The notes: generated by a model not told the origin, from the sequence alone. Counted from the first letter of the stretch, positions 42,376-51,533 are shown. The stretch: DNA of 64,000 nucleotides from Burkholderiales bacterium (GCA_947474755.1 CANJJE010000013.1:1-64000); one strand, 5' to 3'. Numbers and translations are program-made.

Positions 42376-42506
42376 GGACCAGCGCATCGGCGTTGTTGAT
42401 GAATACGTTCGGCCCAGCGCCGAACACACCGAATGTCGTGGCGCAGTGCCGCGGCTGCCTCGATCGCGCGGGCTCTGCGCGATACCGGCCAACTGGCCGT
42501 CCTTAA
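42372..42506 (+). CDS. Small ORF between bchZ and pufB, unknown (possible translated leader)
   Basis: A GTG (42372-42374) overlaps the bchZ stop as GTGA and opens 44 codons ending in TAA at 42504-42506, inside the pufB ribosome-binding site AAGGAG. An internal ATG 42399 would give 35 residues ([16 protein letters not shown]..). The product is basic, not hydrophobic, and contains a CRGC pair. It is not recognisably PufQ, which occupies this place in Rhodobacter and is hydrophobic. The coupling at both ends suggests translation; coding could also be chance within the puf leader. Confidence 0.4.
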   Translation: MRTSASALLMNTFGPAPNTPNVVAQCRGCLDRAGSARYRPTGRP

Positions 42507-42518
42507 GGAGTAAATCCT

Positions 42519-42665
42519 ATGGCTGAAAGAAAAGGCTCTATATCAGGCCTGTCCGATGAAGAGGCACAGGAATTTCATAGATTCTGGGTCCAAGGCACGA
42601 TCGCCTTTACTGCGGTAGCAGTGGTAGCGCACTTCCTGGTGTGGGCTTGGCGCCCTTGGCTCTAA
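42519..42665 (+). CDS. pufB: Light-harvesting 1 beta polypeptide PufB
   Basis: The product has 48 residues; the start ATG 42519 follows AAGGAG by 8 bp. It shows the classic beta pattern: [11 protein letters not shown] with H20, one membrane helix, the bacteriochlorophyll ligand H38 in [14 protein letters not shown], and aromatic C-terminus. The GC content is clearly lower than in the neighbouring bch genes. It pairs with PufA in the ring around the reaction centre. Confidence 0.97.
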   Translation: MAERKGSISGLSDEEAQEFHRFWVQGTIAFTAVAVVAHFLVWAWRPWL

Positions 42666-42689
42666 CTTGAATCCCGGAAGGGGAATGCT

Positions 42690-42914
42690 ATGGCTGATAC
42701 AACGAATCTCTCTTTGCAGCAGATATTGAAGAACGACTCGAAAGCGTATCTCGGAATCTTTGCGGTGAGCTTTTGCTTGTTGTTGGTAGTTGCCATTTTC
42801 GCGCAAGCGATGACATGGCAGTGGCGTTCCTGGTTGCCGGGGGCAGAGGCGGAGAAATCATTGATCGGCGGTGTCAAAGGTGCTGTTTACACCTTTATGT
42901 CGCATTTACTTTAG
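42690..42914 (+). CDS. LH1-beta-like membrane polypeptide of unknown role, between pufB and pufA
   Basis: The product has 74 residues; ATG 42690 is preceded by a strong ribosome site (GGAAGGGGA). There is one membrane helix (about 20-42). Residues 38-49, AQAMTWQWRSWL, align without gaps to PufB 37-48, [12 protein letters not shown], so the three Trp, Arg and Leu are kept but the pigment ligand His 38 is Gln 39; the second beta His (H20) is also lacking. A 25-residue tail follows, ending VKGAVYTFMSHLL. It is therefore a probable beta paralogue unable to ligate bacteriochlorophyll in the usual way. It could be a ring-gap, assembly or quinone-channel subunit, functionally like PufX or protein W/U; that is inference. 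Confidence 0.8.
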   Translation: MADTTNLSLQQILKNDSKAYLGIFAVSFCLLLVVAIFAQAMTWQWRSWLPGAEAEKSLIGGVKGAVYTFMSHLL

Positions 42915-42924
42915 GAGATAGACC

Positions 42925-43128
42925 ATGTGGAGAATTTGGCGTTTGTTCGACCCGCTTCGTGCGATGGTTGCGCAAGGTATTTTCCTGTTCGGTTTGGCAG
43001 CGATGATCCATCTGGTGCTGCTGAGCACATCGACCTTCAACTGGCTCGATGGCGCGAACTCACGGGCCAAGCAAGCACAGGCGCATGCGTCCTTGCCCGC
43101 AGGGACTACTTCACCCGTCGTGAAGTGA
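42925..43128 (+). CDS. pufA: Light-harvesting 1 alpha polypeptide PufA
   Basis: The product has 67 residues; ATG 42925 follows TAGGAGA. N-terminal [17 protein letters not shown], the membrane helix, pigment ligand H29 in [19 protein letters not shown], and a 20-residue Ala/Gln-rich tail identify LH1 alpha. Its stop is followed by three hairpins that precede pufL. Confidence 0.97.
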   Translation: MWRIWRLFDPLRAMVAQGIFLFGLAAMIHLVLLSTSTFNWLDGANSRAKQAQAHASLPAGTTSPVVK

Positions 43129-43185
43129 CAGTAACGGGCTTGCGCCCGAGGTAGACGCGGTACGGGCTCACGCCCGGCCCCGTCT
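43108..43185 (+). other. Cluster of three intercistronic mRNA hairpins between pufA and pufL
   Basis: ACTTCAC/GTGAAGT (7 bp, 43108-43126) overlaps the pufA stop. CGGGC/GCCCG with loop TTGC follows at 43135-43148. A longer structure at 43153-43185 has AGACG/CGTCT outside and CGGGC/GCCCG (loop TCAC) inside. None is followed by a T run, so they are more likely RNA-stabilising or processing elements than terminators, as in other puf operons, where they raise LH1 over reaction-centre expression. Confidence 0.7.
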
Positions 43186-43244
43186 GCCAACACGATTTTC
43201 GCCTTCGGCAATCCTGTGTTGCCTGAGGCCCGAAGGAGTTGCTC

Positions 43245-44069
43245 ATGGCCACGCTCAGTTTTGAAAGAAAGTACCGTATCCGCGGAGGGACCCTGGTCGG
43301 AGGTGATCTTTTCGATTTCTGGGTAGGGCCCTTCTATGTTGGTTTTTTCGGAGTTACCACTGTATTTTTTGCGGCGTTGGGCACCGCGTTGATACTCTGG
43401 GGTGCTGCACTCGGAGGCACCTGGAATGTGTGGCAAATCAACATTGCGCCACCCGACCTGAAATACGGCCTGGGCTTTGCGCCGTTGCGCGAAGGAGGCC
43501 TGTGGCAGATCATTACCGTCTGCGCCATCGGTGCGTTTGTATCTTGGGCGCTGCGAGAAGTTGAGATCTGCCGAAAGCTCGGTATGGGCCTTCATGTGCC
43601 TTTCGCGTTCTCCGTCGCAATATTCGCCTACGTCACACTAGTGGTTATTCGACCGGTGCTGATGGGTGCATGGGGTCACGGGTTTCCGTACGGTATCTTG
43701 AGCCATCTCGATTGGGTTTCGAATACCGGGTACCAATACCTGCACTTCCATTACAACCCGGCACACATGATTGCCATCACCTTCTTCTTCACGACCTGCC
43801 TCGCCTTGTCGCTGCACGGAGCGCTGGTGCTGTCGGCGACCAACCCGCCAGCGGGCGAGGTCGTCAAGGCTCCAGAGCATGAGGACACCTTCTTTCGCGA
43901 CACCATTGGCTACTCGATAGGCACGCTGGGGATCCACCGTCTCGGCCTTTTTCTCGCACTGTCGTCTGGGTTCTGGAGTGCGGTGTGCATCGTGATCAGC
44001 GGCCCCTTCTGGACCCGTGGATGGCCCGAATGGTGGGGCTGGTGGCTGAACCTTCCCATCTGGCATTGA
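43245..44069 (+). CDS. pufL: Photosynthetic reaction centre L subunit
   Basis: ATG 43245 ([15 protein letters not shown]) follows CGAAGGAG; the TTG two codons upstream is not needed. It has 274 residues and five membrane helices. Special-pair and accessory pigment ligands are expected at the conserved His residues in the [13 protein letters not shown] region, and the iron/quinone His in SLHGALVLS and LGIHRLGLF. It binds the pigments and quinone A/B chain with PufM. Confidence 0.98.
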   Translation: MATLSFERKYRIRGGTLVGGDLFDFWVGPFYVGFFGVTTVFFAALGTALILWGAALGGTWNVWQINIAPPDLKYGLGFAPLREGGLWQIITVCAIGAFVSWALREVEICRKLGMGLHVPFAFSVAIFAYVTLVVIRPVLMGAWGHGFPYGILSHLDWVSNTGYQYLHFHYNPAHMIAITFFFTTCLALSLHGALVLSATNPPAGEVVKAPEHEDTFFRDTIGYSIGTLGIHRLGLFLALSSGFWSAVCIVISGPFWTRGWPEWWGWWLNLPIWH

Positions 44070-44093
44070 TGCGCGAGTAGCAGGAGAAAAATC

Positions 44094-45068
44094 ATGGCGG
44101 AATACCAGAACATCTTTACCGCGGTGCAACCGGTCGGCCCGATCCACCACGGCGTGGAGCTCAAGACCGAAAGCACTCGCGACATCGAGCCTTTCGTCGT
44201 CCACCTGATCGGGCGCATCGGCAACGCGCAGATCGGACCGATCTATCTAGGCGCCCTCGGACTTGCGTCGATCTTCTTCGGCACGATCGCATTCAACATC
44301 ATGGGCTTCAACATGCTGGCGTCAGTGAACTGGGATCCTATCCAGTTCGTTCGCCAGTTGTTCTGGCTTGCGCTGGAGCCGCCCGCTCCCAGCCACGGAT
44401 TGGGGCTCGCCCCGTTGAATCAGGGAGGCTGGTGGCAAATCGCTGGCCTGTTCTTGACCATCTCGATCCTGCTGTGGTGGATGCGAACCTACCGGCGCGC
44501 GCGAGAACTGGGCATGGGAACCCACGTGGCCTGGGCCTTCCTGGCCCCGATCTGGTTATTCCTGGTACTCGGTCTGTTCCGTCCTGTGTTGATGGGCAAC
44601 TGGGGCGAAGCCGTACCGTTTGGCATCTTCCCGCACCTTGACTGGACGGCAGCGTTCTCCATCCGCTACGGCAATCTCTTCTACAACCCGTTCCACATGC
44701 TGTCGATCGCCTTCCTGTATGGCTCGGCACTGCTTTTTGCGATGCACGGCGCGACGATCCTCGCGGTTAGTCGATTCGGAGGCGAGCGCGAGATCGAGCA
44801 GATCACCGACCGCGGCACAGCCTCGGAACGTGCGGCGCTGTTCTGGCGGTGGACCATGGGGTTCAACGCCACCATGGAGTCGATTCACCGTTGGGCCTGG
44901 TGGTTCGCGGTGCTGACTCCAATCACCGGGGGCATCGGAATCCTGTTGACAGGCACTGTGGTGGACAACTGGTACCTGTGGGCGGTGAAGCACCATGTCG
45001 CGCCCATGTATCCGGCCGTGTGGGCCCCGGTGATCGATCCCGCAACGCTGCAGGGAGTCAAGCCATGA
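44094..45068 (+). CDS. pufM: Photosynthetic reaction centre M subunit
   Basis: The product has 324 residues, with ATG 44094 after AGGAG. Five membrane helices, the pigment-ligand stretch [15 protein letters not shown] and the iron-ligand His residues in AMHGATIL and SIHRWAWWF match the M subunit. It overlaps pufC by 4 bp. Confidence 0.98.
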   Translation: MAEYQNIFTAVQPVGPIHHGVELKTESTRDIEPFVVHLIGRIGNAQIGPIYLGALGLASIFFGTIAFNIMGFNMLASVNWDPIQFVRQLFWLALEPPAPSHGLGLAPLNQGGWWQIAGLFLTISILLWWMRTYRRARELGMGTHVAWAFLAPIWLFLVLGLFRPVLMGNWGEAVPFGIFPHLDWTAAFSIRYGNLFYNPFHMLSIAFLYGSALLFAMHGATILAVSRFGGEREIEQITDRGTASERAALFWRWTMGFNATMESIHRWAWWFAVLTPITGGIGILLTGTVVDNWYLWAVKHHVAPMYPAVWAPVIDPATLQGVKP

Positions 45069-46150
45069 ACAGGAGTTTCACGATGACATTGCGCTTGCTC
45101 CTGCTGTCTGTAGCTGCACTGCTGGTCGGCTGCGAACGGCCGCCTATCGAAGTGGTTCAGCATGGCTACCGCGGCACGGCCATGGCGGAAATCTACAACC
45201 CGCGCACGCTTGCCGTGCAGGCTCCGTTGAATCAGGTTCCACCGGCAACCGCGCAGGCAACGCCTGGTGGCCCGGCCGCAGCGTTGGTGTACCAGAACGT
45301 GCAGGTGCTCAATGACCTGAGCGTGGGTGAGTTCTCTAGGCTCATGGTCTCGATGACGGCTTGGGTGTCTCCTGAACAGGGCTGTACTTACTGCCACAAC
45401 GCGGAGAACTTCGCGCTCGACGACAAGTACACCAAGGTTGTCGCTCGCAAGATGCTGCAGATGACTCGCAAGATCAACTCCGACTACAAGAGCCATGTGG
45501 CGGCGACTGGAGTCACCTGCTACACATGCCACCGTGGCAACAACATCCCGGCCAACGTCTGGTTCAAGGCCGAGCCTGAAAAGCGCTCTGTCGGTCTGCT
45601 TGGTGGCAGGGCAGGGCAGAACACCCCCTCGATGGTGGCGAACGGATCTTCCTTGCCTGAGGACCCCTTCACACCGTTCCTGCTGGGTTCAGAGGAGATT
45701 CGTGTCAATGGCACGACTGCATTGCCAACCGGGAATAAGCAGACCATCAAGCAGACCGAGTGGACGTTCAGCCTGATGACCCACATGTCTACTGCACTCG
45801 GCGTGAATTGCACCTATTGCCATAACACCCGCTCAATGTCGACCTGGGAGACCAGCCCACCGCAGCGTGTAACAGCCTGGCACGGCATACGCATGGTGCG
45901 CGACCTGAACAACCAGTACATGGAGCCCATCTCCAACGTGTTCCCACCCCACCGCTTAGGGCCGACGGGTGACGTCGCGAAGGCCAATTGCCAGACGTGT
46001 CACCAGGGTGTGTTCAAGCCAATGTATGGCGTCAGCATGCTGAAGGACTATCCGGAATTGGCGACGCAACGACCGTCTCTGATAGCACCAGCACCAGCGT
46101 CCCCGACAGCGGAAGCACCGGGCAAGCGTCTCGACGTGGCGGCCAAGTAG
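45065..46150 (+). CDS. pufC: Reaction-centre tetraheme cytochrome c subunit
   Basis: ATG 45065 overlaps the pufM stop (ATGA); the longer frame inside pufM is a shadow. It has 361 residues with a lipoprotein signal ([13 protein letters not shown]). Four heme-binding motifs are present: CTYCH, CYTCH, CTYCH and CQTCH. Each of the first three follows a helix with Met residues that can be axial ligands. It re-reduces the special pair from the periplasm. A Pro/Ala-rich tail ends the protein. Confidence 0.98.
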   Translation: MNRSFTMTLRLLLLSVAALLVGCERPPIEVVQHGYRGTAMAEIYNPRTLAVQAPLNQVPPATAQATPGGPAAALVYQNVQVLNDLSVGEFSRLMVSMTAWVSPEQGCTYCHNAENFALDDKYTKVVARKMLQMTRKINSDYKSHVAATGVTCYTCHRGNNIPANVWFKAEPEKRSVGLLGGRAGQNTPSMVANGSSLPEDPFTPFLLGSEEIRVNGTTALPTGNKQTIKQTEWTFSLMTHMSTALGVNCTYCHNTRSMSTWETSPPQRVTAWHGIRMVRDLNNQYMEPISNVFPPHRLGPTGDVAKANCQTCHQGVFKPMYGVSMLKDYPELATQRPSLIAPAPASPTAEAPGKRLDVAAK

Positions 46151-46171
46151 GGGCCGGCCTACCGTAGAACC

Positions 46172-46197
46172 AAAGGCGGCCTTCGGGCCGCCTTTTT
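46172..46197 (+). terminator. Rho-independent terminator of the puf operon
   Basis: AAAGGCGGCC, a TTCG tetraloop (46182-46185) and GGCCGCCTTT form a very stable stem followed by T residues, 22 bp after the pufC stop. It should end the crt-bch-puf transcript. Confidence 0.95.
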
Positions 46198-46471
46198 ATT
46201 GGCGACCCAAAACTTGTTTAGTTATAGACATAATATACATAGTAGACGCTCAAGCTTGGATGGCTGGGAGAGTCGCTGCCAGTCCAGTTCCACAACATCC
46301 GCCACGCTCGCTCGTCGTTGCTACTGATGGGCGAAACGCTGATGGACGGCTGACGTGAGCACCTCCCGACCAAGTGGCCCGAGTGATCGGGATGGCGAGA
46401 CGAATGATCGCAACTTGAAGCTGGACCGGCCGCGCTCCCAGGACGCTCAGCGTGGCCGCCCGTGCCATCGG
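46198..46471. other. Gene-free spacer after the puf terminator
   Basis: About 270 bp without a supportable gene. It opens with an AT-rich tract (46215-46250) holding ACATAATATACATAGT and then returns to high GC. Open frames here have no ribosome site or family resemblance. Confidence 0.5.
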
Positions 46472-46666
46472 TCAATTGCCTTGATCGATACGCCGGTCGT
46501 AGGCCGCGACGTCGGCCGGTGTGTTGCCGAGGATGGGCTTGTCGAGGGGACGGAAAACCTGACCCTGCAAGCGCGCCAGGGACGCTGACTTCTCTACGGC
46601 CCGAATAACGGCCTCAGGATGGGTCATCAGCACGAATGGGTTGCTTCTGGGTTGGTTGGATCGCAT
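46472..46666 (-). CDS. Small conserved-looking hypothetical protein
   Basis: ATG 46666 is preceded at 8 bp by a perfect AAGGAG, which decides the start over the longer frame from 46711. It encodes 64 residues: basic N-terminus (MRSNQPRSNPF), a helix with AVIRAVEKSASLARLQ, then FRPLDKPILGNTPADV and an acidic end. There is no signal or membrane segment. I do not recognise the family. It lies alone, 129 bp downstream of the ankyrin gene on the same strand. Confidence 0.6.
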   Translation of the reverse strand: MRSNQPRSNPFVLMTHPEAVIRAVEKSASLARLQGQVFRPLDKPILGNTPADVAAYDRRIDQGN

Positions 46667-46795
46667 CGCGGGACTCCTTGAACAGTTGGACCCACTGTAA
46701 TTTCGCAGCATCTGCTGACAAGTCGTCTTGCCACCATAAGCCGTGTCAGAAGCGCGCTGACACGCACCACGCGTTGAAGTCGGCCAGAGCCGTCG

Positions 46796-47446
46796 TCAAC
46801 GTCTTTGCAGCAACTGGTCGAGGCGGTTGGCGAGCCGGTCGCGCCCGCGCTGCCGGGCGAAGTCGATGACCGTCAGCCCCAGATCGTTTTGCAGATCGAC
46901 CTTGGCACCGGCGGCCAGCAACAATTCGACGCACGCCGAGGACCCGTAGTCGGCCGCCATCATCAGTGGCGTCGTGCCGTTCGGCGATCGGGCGTCGATC
47001 GCTGCGCCGTGCGCCAGCAGCAGTTTCATCGGCGCTTCATCAGGGGCGATGGCGGCGTAGTGCAAGGGGGACCATCCCGGCCGGTTGACTGCGGCCCCGC
47101 GCTGCAGCAGCCGTTGAACCAGCGCAGTCTGCCCACGCAGGCTGGCCATCATCAGCGCGGTTTCACCGGATCGATTGGCGGCTTCCAGCTGCAGCCGGTC
47201 GCTGGCAGCCAGTGCGTCGGCAGCCTCGAAAGACTCGTTCAGCAGCGCAGCGATGATGCCCGGCTGTCCGTTTTCGTCTACCGAGTTCGGGTCGAACCCG
47301 CGCTGCAGCAGCGTTTCAATGGTGTGGCGATGGTCCCGCTTGATGGCGGTGAAGAAATCGTCGTATGACTCGGCCATTGCCGGAGAAATACAAGCTGTGA
47401 GAAGTAGATAGAGAACAGAGCGAAGGTAAGTTCTACGATCTTTCAT
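46796..47446 (-). CDS. Secreted ankyrin-repeat protein
   Basis: The product has 216 residues with a signal peptide (VLYLLLTACISPAMA). Five or six ankyrin repeats span about 30-205, each with the pattern as in GETALMMASLRGQTALVQRLLQRGAAVN and GTTPLMMAADYG..VELLLAAGA. It is probably periplasmic and binds another protein. It overlaps the tatD gene by 14 bp and may be co-transcribed with the housekeeping cluster. Confidence 0.85.
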   Translation of the reverse strand: MKDRRTYLRSVLYLLLTACISPAMAESYDDFFTAIKRDHRHTIETLLQRGFDPNSVDENGQPGIIAALLNESFEAADALAASDRLQLEAANRSGETALMMASLRGQTALVQRLLQRGAAVNRPGWSPLHYAAIAPDEAPMKLLLAHGAAIDARSPNGTTPLMMAADYGSSACVELLLAAGAKVDLQNDLGLTVIDFARQRGRDRLANRLDQLLQRR

Positions 47447-48233
47447 CGCATGTCGCTGGCTGGATCCTGAACAGGGACTCGAAGTTGGCGGTGGTGACGC
47501 GGCCGATCTCTTCGGTGCTGATGCCCTTCAATTCGGCCATCTGCTTTGCCACCCACGGGAGCAGCGCCGGCGTGTTGGTCTTGCCGCGAAAAGGTGCCGG
47601 CGCCAGATAAGGGCTGTCGGTTTCGATGAGGCACCTGTCGAGAGGCACGAAGCGCGCCACACCCCGCAAATCCTGCGCGTTCTTGAAGGTCAGGATGCCG
47701 GAAAACGAGATGTAGAAGCCCAGGTCGAGTGCCGCCCGGGCAACGTCAAGGGTTTCAGTGAAACAGTGAAACACCCCGCCGACGCGGCGCTCCCCTTCGG
47801 CGCTCAGCACCTCGATCGTGTCGCGCGACGCGCTACGGGTATGGATCACCAGTGGCAGCCCGGTGCGGTGCGCAGCGCGGATGTGGATGCGAAAGCGCTC
47901 CCGTTGCCACTCCATGTCCGCCTCAGAGCGGCCGTTCAAACGGTAGTAGTCGAGCCCGGTCTCACCCAGCGCCACTACACGAGGCAGCGCTGCGCGGCTG
48001 AGCAGGTCCTCGAGTGTCGGTTCGTGTACGCCTTCATTGTCGGGATGGACGCCGACGCTGGCCCAGAAGTTATCGTGTGCCAAGGCCAGCGCATGCACCC
48101 GATCGAACTCTTCCAGGGTGGTGCAGATGCACAAGGCCCGCCCCACCCCGGCCTCCTGCATGCTGGCGCGGATCTCCACCAGCTTGTCAGTCAGTTCGGG
48201 GTAACTCAGATGGCAGTGGGAATCGACGTACAT
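47433..48233 (-). CDS. TatD-family metal-dependent hydrolase
   Basis: The product has 266 residues. The N-terminal DSHCHLSYPEL carries the first metal ligands, WASVGVHPDN and ALGETGLDYY the next, PLVIHTRSA and VFHCFTE the His ligands, and LIETDSPYLAPAPFRGKTNTP the final Asp. Such proteins act as 3'-5' nucleases or D-aminoacyl hydrolases. The mltG-tmk-holB-pilZ-tatD order is a classic proteobacterial cluster. Confidence 0.92.
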   Translation of the reverse strand: MYVDSHCHLSYPELTDKLVEIRASMQEAGVGRALCICTTLEEFDRVHALALAHDNFWASVGVHPDNEGVHEPTLEDLLSRAALPRVVALGETGLDYYRLNGRSEADMEWQRERFRIHIRAAHRTGLPLVIHTRSASRDTIEVLSAEGERRVGGVFHCFTETLDVARAALDLGFYISFSGILTFKNAQDLRGVARFVPLDRCLIETDSPYLAPAPFRGKTNTPALLPWVAKQMAELKGISTEEIGRVTTANFESLFRIQPATCDERS

Positions 48234-48270
48234 CGTGCGCAGTGCAGCAGGCTGGTCGCCGCCACAGGAC

Positions 48271-48663
48271 TCAGATGGTCTGGGTTGGCTTCGACGACGA
48301 GATCGAGGTGCCCAGCAGTTCTTCGATCCGCATGCGCAGCCCGCGGGTCTTGTCGTCGGCCGGGAATCGGACGCCGACGCCCTGGGTGCGTCCCCCTGAG
48401 GCGTTGGCCGGAGTGATCCACGCTACTTTTCCAGCCACCGGATAACGCTGGTTGTCTTCAGGCAAGGACAGCAGCAGGTAGATGTCCTCGCCCAGGCGGT
48501 AGTCGCGCGTGGTCGGCACGAACAGCCCACCTTCGCTCATCAACGGGATGTAGGCAGCGTAGAGCGCTCCCTTCTCCCGAAACACCAGTTGGATCACGCT
48601 TGGGCGGCTGCCTGCCAAGACAGGAATGGCGGCCATGGGCGGACGGGGCACGGGGTCGTTCAT
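48271..48663 (-). CDS. pilZ: PilZ-domain protein (type IV pilus PilZ)
   Basis: The product has 130 residues. A PilZ-type beta barrel is visible in LMSEGGLFVPTTRDYRLGEDIYLLLSLPED and VAGKVAWITPANASGGRTQGVGVRF. The N-terminal arginine motif of c-di-GMP binders (RxxxR) is not evident, so it is probably the non-binding PilZ used in pilus assembly. It sits between holB and tatD as in many beta- and gammaproteobacteria. Confidence 0.85.
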   Translation of the reverse strand: MNDPVPRPPMAAIPVLAGSRPSVIQLVFREKGALYAAYIPLMSEGGLFVPTTRDYRLGEDIYLLLSLPEDNQRYPVAGKVAWITPANASGGRTQGVGVRFPADDKTRGLRMRIEELLGTSISSSKPTQTI

Positions 48664-48667
48664 GGAA

Positions 48668-49780
48668 TCAGTTTATCGAACGCAAAGCCCTTGCGGACGA
48701 AGACTTTGCGGCCAGCGCCGTCTTCGCTTGCAACACCAGAGACTCGATCGTCAGCGCCGCCTGCCAGGGATGCTCCGAGTGCCGGGCGATGCGGCCAAGT
48801 TGACGGTACCAGTCGCCCAAAGCGGTGATGTCGGCCGCACGGTCTGCCACAACGCGCATGGCCTCCGCTGGAAAGTAGCGCGGCGCAGCGCCGACGGCCA
48901 TCCGCATGGCGTCATGGCAAAGCTTGAACATCATGTCGACCACGCGTGCGATCGGCCAGGTGGGCAGGCTGGCCGCATCGCCATGCGCGAGTTGCGTCGG
49001 CAGCGCCAACCAGGACTCGGCCCCGATGCCGTCGCGAAACCAGTTCAGCGCCTCCTGTGGTTGCCCCCCGGCAGCTGCCAGCAGCACTTCAGGTTGTGCA
49101 ACACCCTGCGCACGTAGCCATGCGCAGGCTACCTCTGCATCGGGCACACCGAGCCATAGCGCCTGGCAGCGGCTGCGGATCGTCGGGAGCAAGGTGTCCA
49201 ACGACGAACCCACCAGCACGAAACGCAGCAGGCCGGTCGGCTCCTCCAGAATCTTCAGCAGCGCGTTGGCGGCAATCGTATTCATCGCTTCCGCGGGATA
49301 CACCACGACCACCTTGCCGTGCTCGCGGGCGGCGGTAGTGTGGGCGAAGGCGATGATCTTTCGCACCTCGGACACTCGAATTTCCTTGCTGGGCTTGCGC
49401 TTGCCTGCGGCATCGACGGTGCCTGAAGTGCCCTCCTCGGCCTGCGCATCGGCATTCCAGCCCAGCACGCTGCTCAGCGATTCCGGAATCAGCACCATCA
49501 GATCAGGATGCGAATGAGCCTGCGCCAGCCGGCAACTGGCACAAACGCCGCAGGGGCGCGGCGCGTCGCCATCGGCCGAAGCACTGCGCTCACACAACCA
49601 GGCCTGCGCAAGTGCCAGCGCCATCTCGAATTGGCCGACGCCCTGAGGTCCGTGCAGCAGCACAGCGTGCGTTCGCTGCGTTGCCAGCGCGTCGCGCAAC
49701 GGTGCCCCCAGCCAGGGCAAGGGCGGCAATGCCGAGGCTGCAGGAGCGGTATCGCTCGACAGCGGTACTTCCTGCATCAA
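48668..49780 (-). CDS. holB: DNA polymerase III subunit delta'
   Basis: The product has 370 residues. It is a clamp-loader AAA+ protein with a degenerate P-loop [19 protein letters not shown], a zinc module [44 protein letters not shown] and the SRC motif (IRSRCQAL). The change of the P-loop Lys to Gln fits delta', which does not hydrolyse ATP in most species. It overlaps tmk by 4 bp. Confidence 0.93.
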   Translation of the reverse strand: MMQEVPLSSDTAPAASALPPLPWLGAPLRDALATQRTHAVLLHGPQGVGQFEMALALAQAWLCERSASADGDAPRPCGVCASCRLAQAHSHPDLMVLIPESLSSVLGWNADAQAEEGTSGTVDAAGKRKPSKEIRVSEVRKIIAFAHTTAAREHGKVVVVYPAEAMNTIAANALLKILEEPTGLLRFVLVGSSLDTLLPTIRSRCQALWLGVPDAEVACAWLRAQGVAQPEVLLAAAGGQPQEALNWFRDGIGAESWLALPTQLAHGDAASLPTWPIARVVDMMFKLCHDAMRMAVGAAPRYFPAEAMRVVADRAADITALGDWYRQLGRIARHSEHPWQAALTIESLVLQAKTALAAKSSSARALRSIN

Positions 49781-50385
49781 ATGTGGCCTTCCAGTGCAGC
49801 AGCCACCTGTCGTCCGACCGATTCGCGATCGGCTGCAGCATCGATTTGCACAAAGCGCTTGGGGAACGCCTCGGCGCGTGCCAGATAGCCCGTGCGCACC
49901 CGCTCGAAGAACGCGGGGCTTTGTTGCTCAAACCGGTCGGGCGGGCGCGCGCCCGTCAATCGCTGAGCCGCCAGTTCGGCAGGCAGGTCGAACCATAGCG
50001 TGCGGTCGGGCTGCACATCGGCGTGCACCCAGGTTTCGAGCGCTGTCAGCTGGGCCAGATCGAAGCCCCGCCCGGCACCCTGGTAGGCGAAGGTCGCGTC
50101 GGTGAACCGATCGCACAGCACGGTTTCGCCGCGCGCCAGTGCTGGCGCGATGACCTGCTTCACATGGTCGCGGCGCGCGGCAAACACCAGCAGCACTTCG
50201 GTCAGCGTGTCCATCGGCGTGTGCAGCAGCGCGTCGCGCAGCTGCTCCGCCAATGGCGTGCCGCCAGGCTCCCGAGTGACCAGCACAACGTGCCCGGAGC
50301 AGCGCAGGCGCGCTGCCAGCGGTTCGATGTGGCTGCTCTTGCCGGCACCGTCGATGCCTTCGAATGTGATGAACCGACCGCGCAT
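49777..50385 (-). CDS. tmk: Thymidylate kinase
   Basis: The product has 202 residues. P-loop [11 protein letters not shown], the DR box [14 protein letters not shown] and the lid region typify dTMP kinase. It supplies dTDP for DNA synthesis. It lies between mltG and holB. Confidence 0.95.
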   Translation of the reverse strand: MRGRFITFEGIDGAGKSSHIEPLAARLRCSGHVVLVTREPGGTPLAEQLRDALLHTPMDTLTEVLLVFAARRDHVKQVIAPALARGETVLCDRFTDATFAYQGAGRGFDLAQLTALETWVHADVQPDRTLWFDLPAELAAQRLTGARPPDRFEQQSPAFFERVRTGYLARAEAFPKRFVQIDAAADRESVGRQVAAALEGHI

Positions 50386-50442
50386 TCCGTCCTTGTGGCT
50401 GATGTGCGTCTTCGCTGATGGGCCGAGCTGGGTGAGGGCCTG

Positions 50443-51438
50443 CTAACGCCCTCGCTGGAACTTGTTGACGGCGCGATTATGGGCGGCCAGGTCCTCGCTG
50501 AATTCGCTCGAGCCATCGCCTCGCGCCACGAAGTAAAGCGCCCGGGATGGCTGGGGGCGCACGGCCGCCAGCAGTGAGGCCTTGCCTGGCATCGAGATCG
50601 GTGTCGGCGGCAGACCGTTTCGGGTGTAGGTGTTGTAGGGCGTATCGGCCTGCAGATCGCGCTTGCGCAGGTTGCCGTCAAAAGCATCTCCCAGGCCGTA
50701 GATCACCGTCGGGTCGGTCTGCAGCGGCATGCCCATGCGCAGGCGGTTGATGAACACCGCAGCCACCTTGCCGCGGTCCTCCGGCTGTCCGGTTTCCTTT
50801 TCGACAATGGACGCCAGCGTCAAGGCTTCGTCGGGTGTGCGCAGCGGTGTGTCGGATGCGCGTTCGGCCCACGCAGCCGCGAGACGCTGCTGCATCGCAC
50901 GGTGCGCGCGCCGCAGCACGGCGAGATCGGTGCTGCCCTTGCTGTACGAATAGGTGTCGGGGTAGAAACGCCCTTCGGCCGGCGTGGAAGCATCGCCGAG
51001 TGCAGCCATCAGTTCGGCGTCGCTCATCGCTGCGGTGGTCGGCTTGAGTGCTTCGGCACGCGCCAGCTCGGCGCGAAACTGTTGCAGCGTCCAGCCTTCA
51101 ATCAGTCGGACGAAGGCCTTTGATTCGTCGCCGCGCACCATGATCCCCAGCAGTGAAACCGGTGTGGTCTGGCGATCTATTTCATAGCTGCCGGCACGGA
51201 TGCGGCGGGACTCGCCCGACCAACGGAACCATTCGTACAGCAGCCATGGAGGCGTACGCACACCGGCTTGCACCCAGGCGTTGGCGATATTGCGAGGCGA
51301 CGTGCCGAGCTCGATCGATGTCTCCACGGTGTCACTGGCCAGATCAAGTGGACGGTGCAGCCATAGGTACAGCCAGATCGCGGTGCCCGCGACCATGGTG
51401 GTGAGCACTATCGAGGCTCCGATGATCCAGCGCTTCAT
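50443..51438 (-). CDS. mltG: Endolytic murein transglycosylase MltG (YceG)
   Basis: ATG 51438 (MKRWIIGASIVLTTM) gives 331 residues with a membrane anchor; the frame extends to 51738 but without a better start. The catalytic Glu lies in LASIVEKETGQPEDR, followed by VFINRLRMGMPLQTDPTVIYGLG and NTYTRNGLPPTPI, all family signatures. It cleaves nascent glycan strands in the inner membrane. It is divergent from the ygfZ-like gene. Confidence 0.93.
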   Translation of the reverse strand: MKRWIIGASIVLTTMVAGTAIWLYLWLHRPLDLASDTVETSIELGTSPRNIANAWVQAGVRTPPWLLYEWFRWSGESRRIRAGSYEIDRQTTPVSLLGIMVRGDESKAFVRLIEGWTLQQFRAELARAEALKPTTAAMSDAELMAALGDASTPAEGRFYPDTYSYSKGSTDLAVLRRAHRAMQQRLAAAWAERASDTPLRTPDEALTLASIVEKETGQPEDRGKVAAVFINRLRMGMPLQTDPTVIYGLGDAFDGNLRKRDLQADTPYNTYTRNGLPPTPISMPGKASLLAAVRPQPSRALYFVARGDGSSEFSEDLAAHNRAVNKFQRGR

Positions 51439-51533
51439 GGGGCATTCCTGAACGGCCCACCGGCGCCATGGGGTCGGACTTGGGCATGACACCGTGGGCT
51501 GCCGGATAACATCGGCCAAATCATAATCGGCAC

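Noticed and set aside
42372-42506. Naming the small ORF pufQ
   Set aside because: The position fits, but PufQ is about 74 residues and hydrophobic; this product is short and basic with no similarity I can see.
42690-42914. Calling the extra puf ORF PufX
   Set aside because: PufX is encoded after pufM and lacks the beta-type W-W-R-W-L end; here the homology is to LH1 beta.
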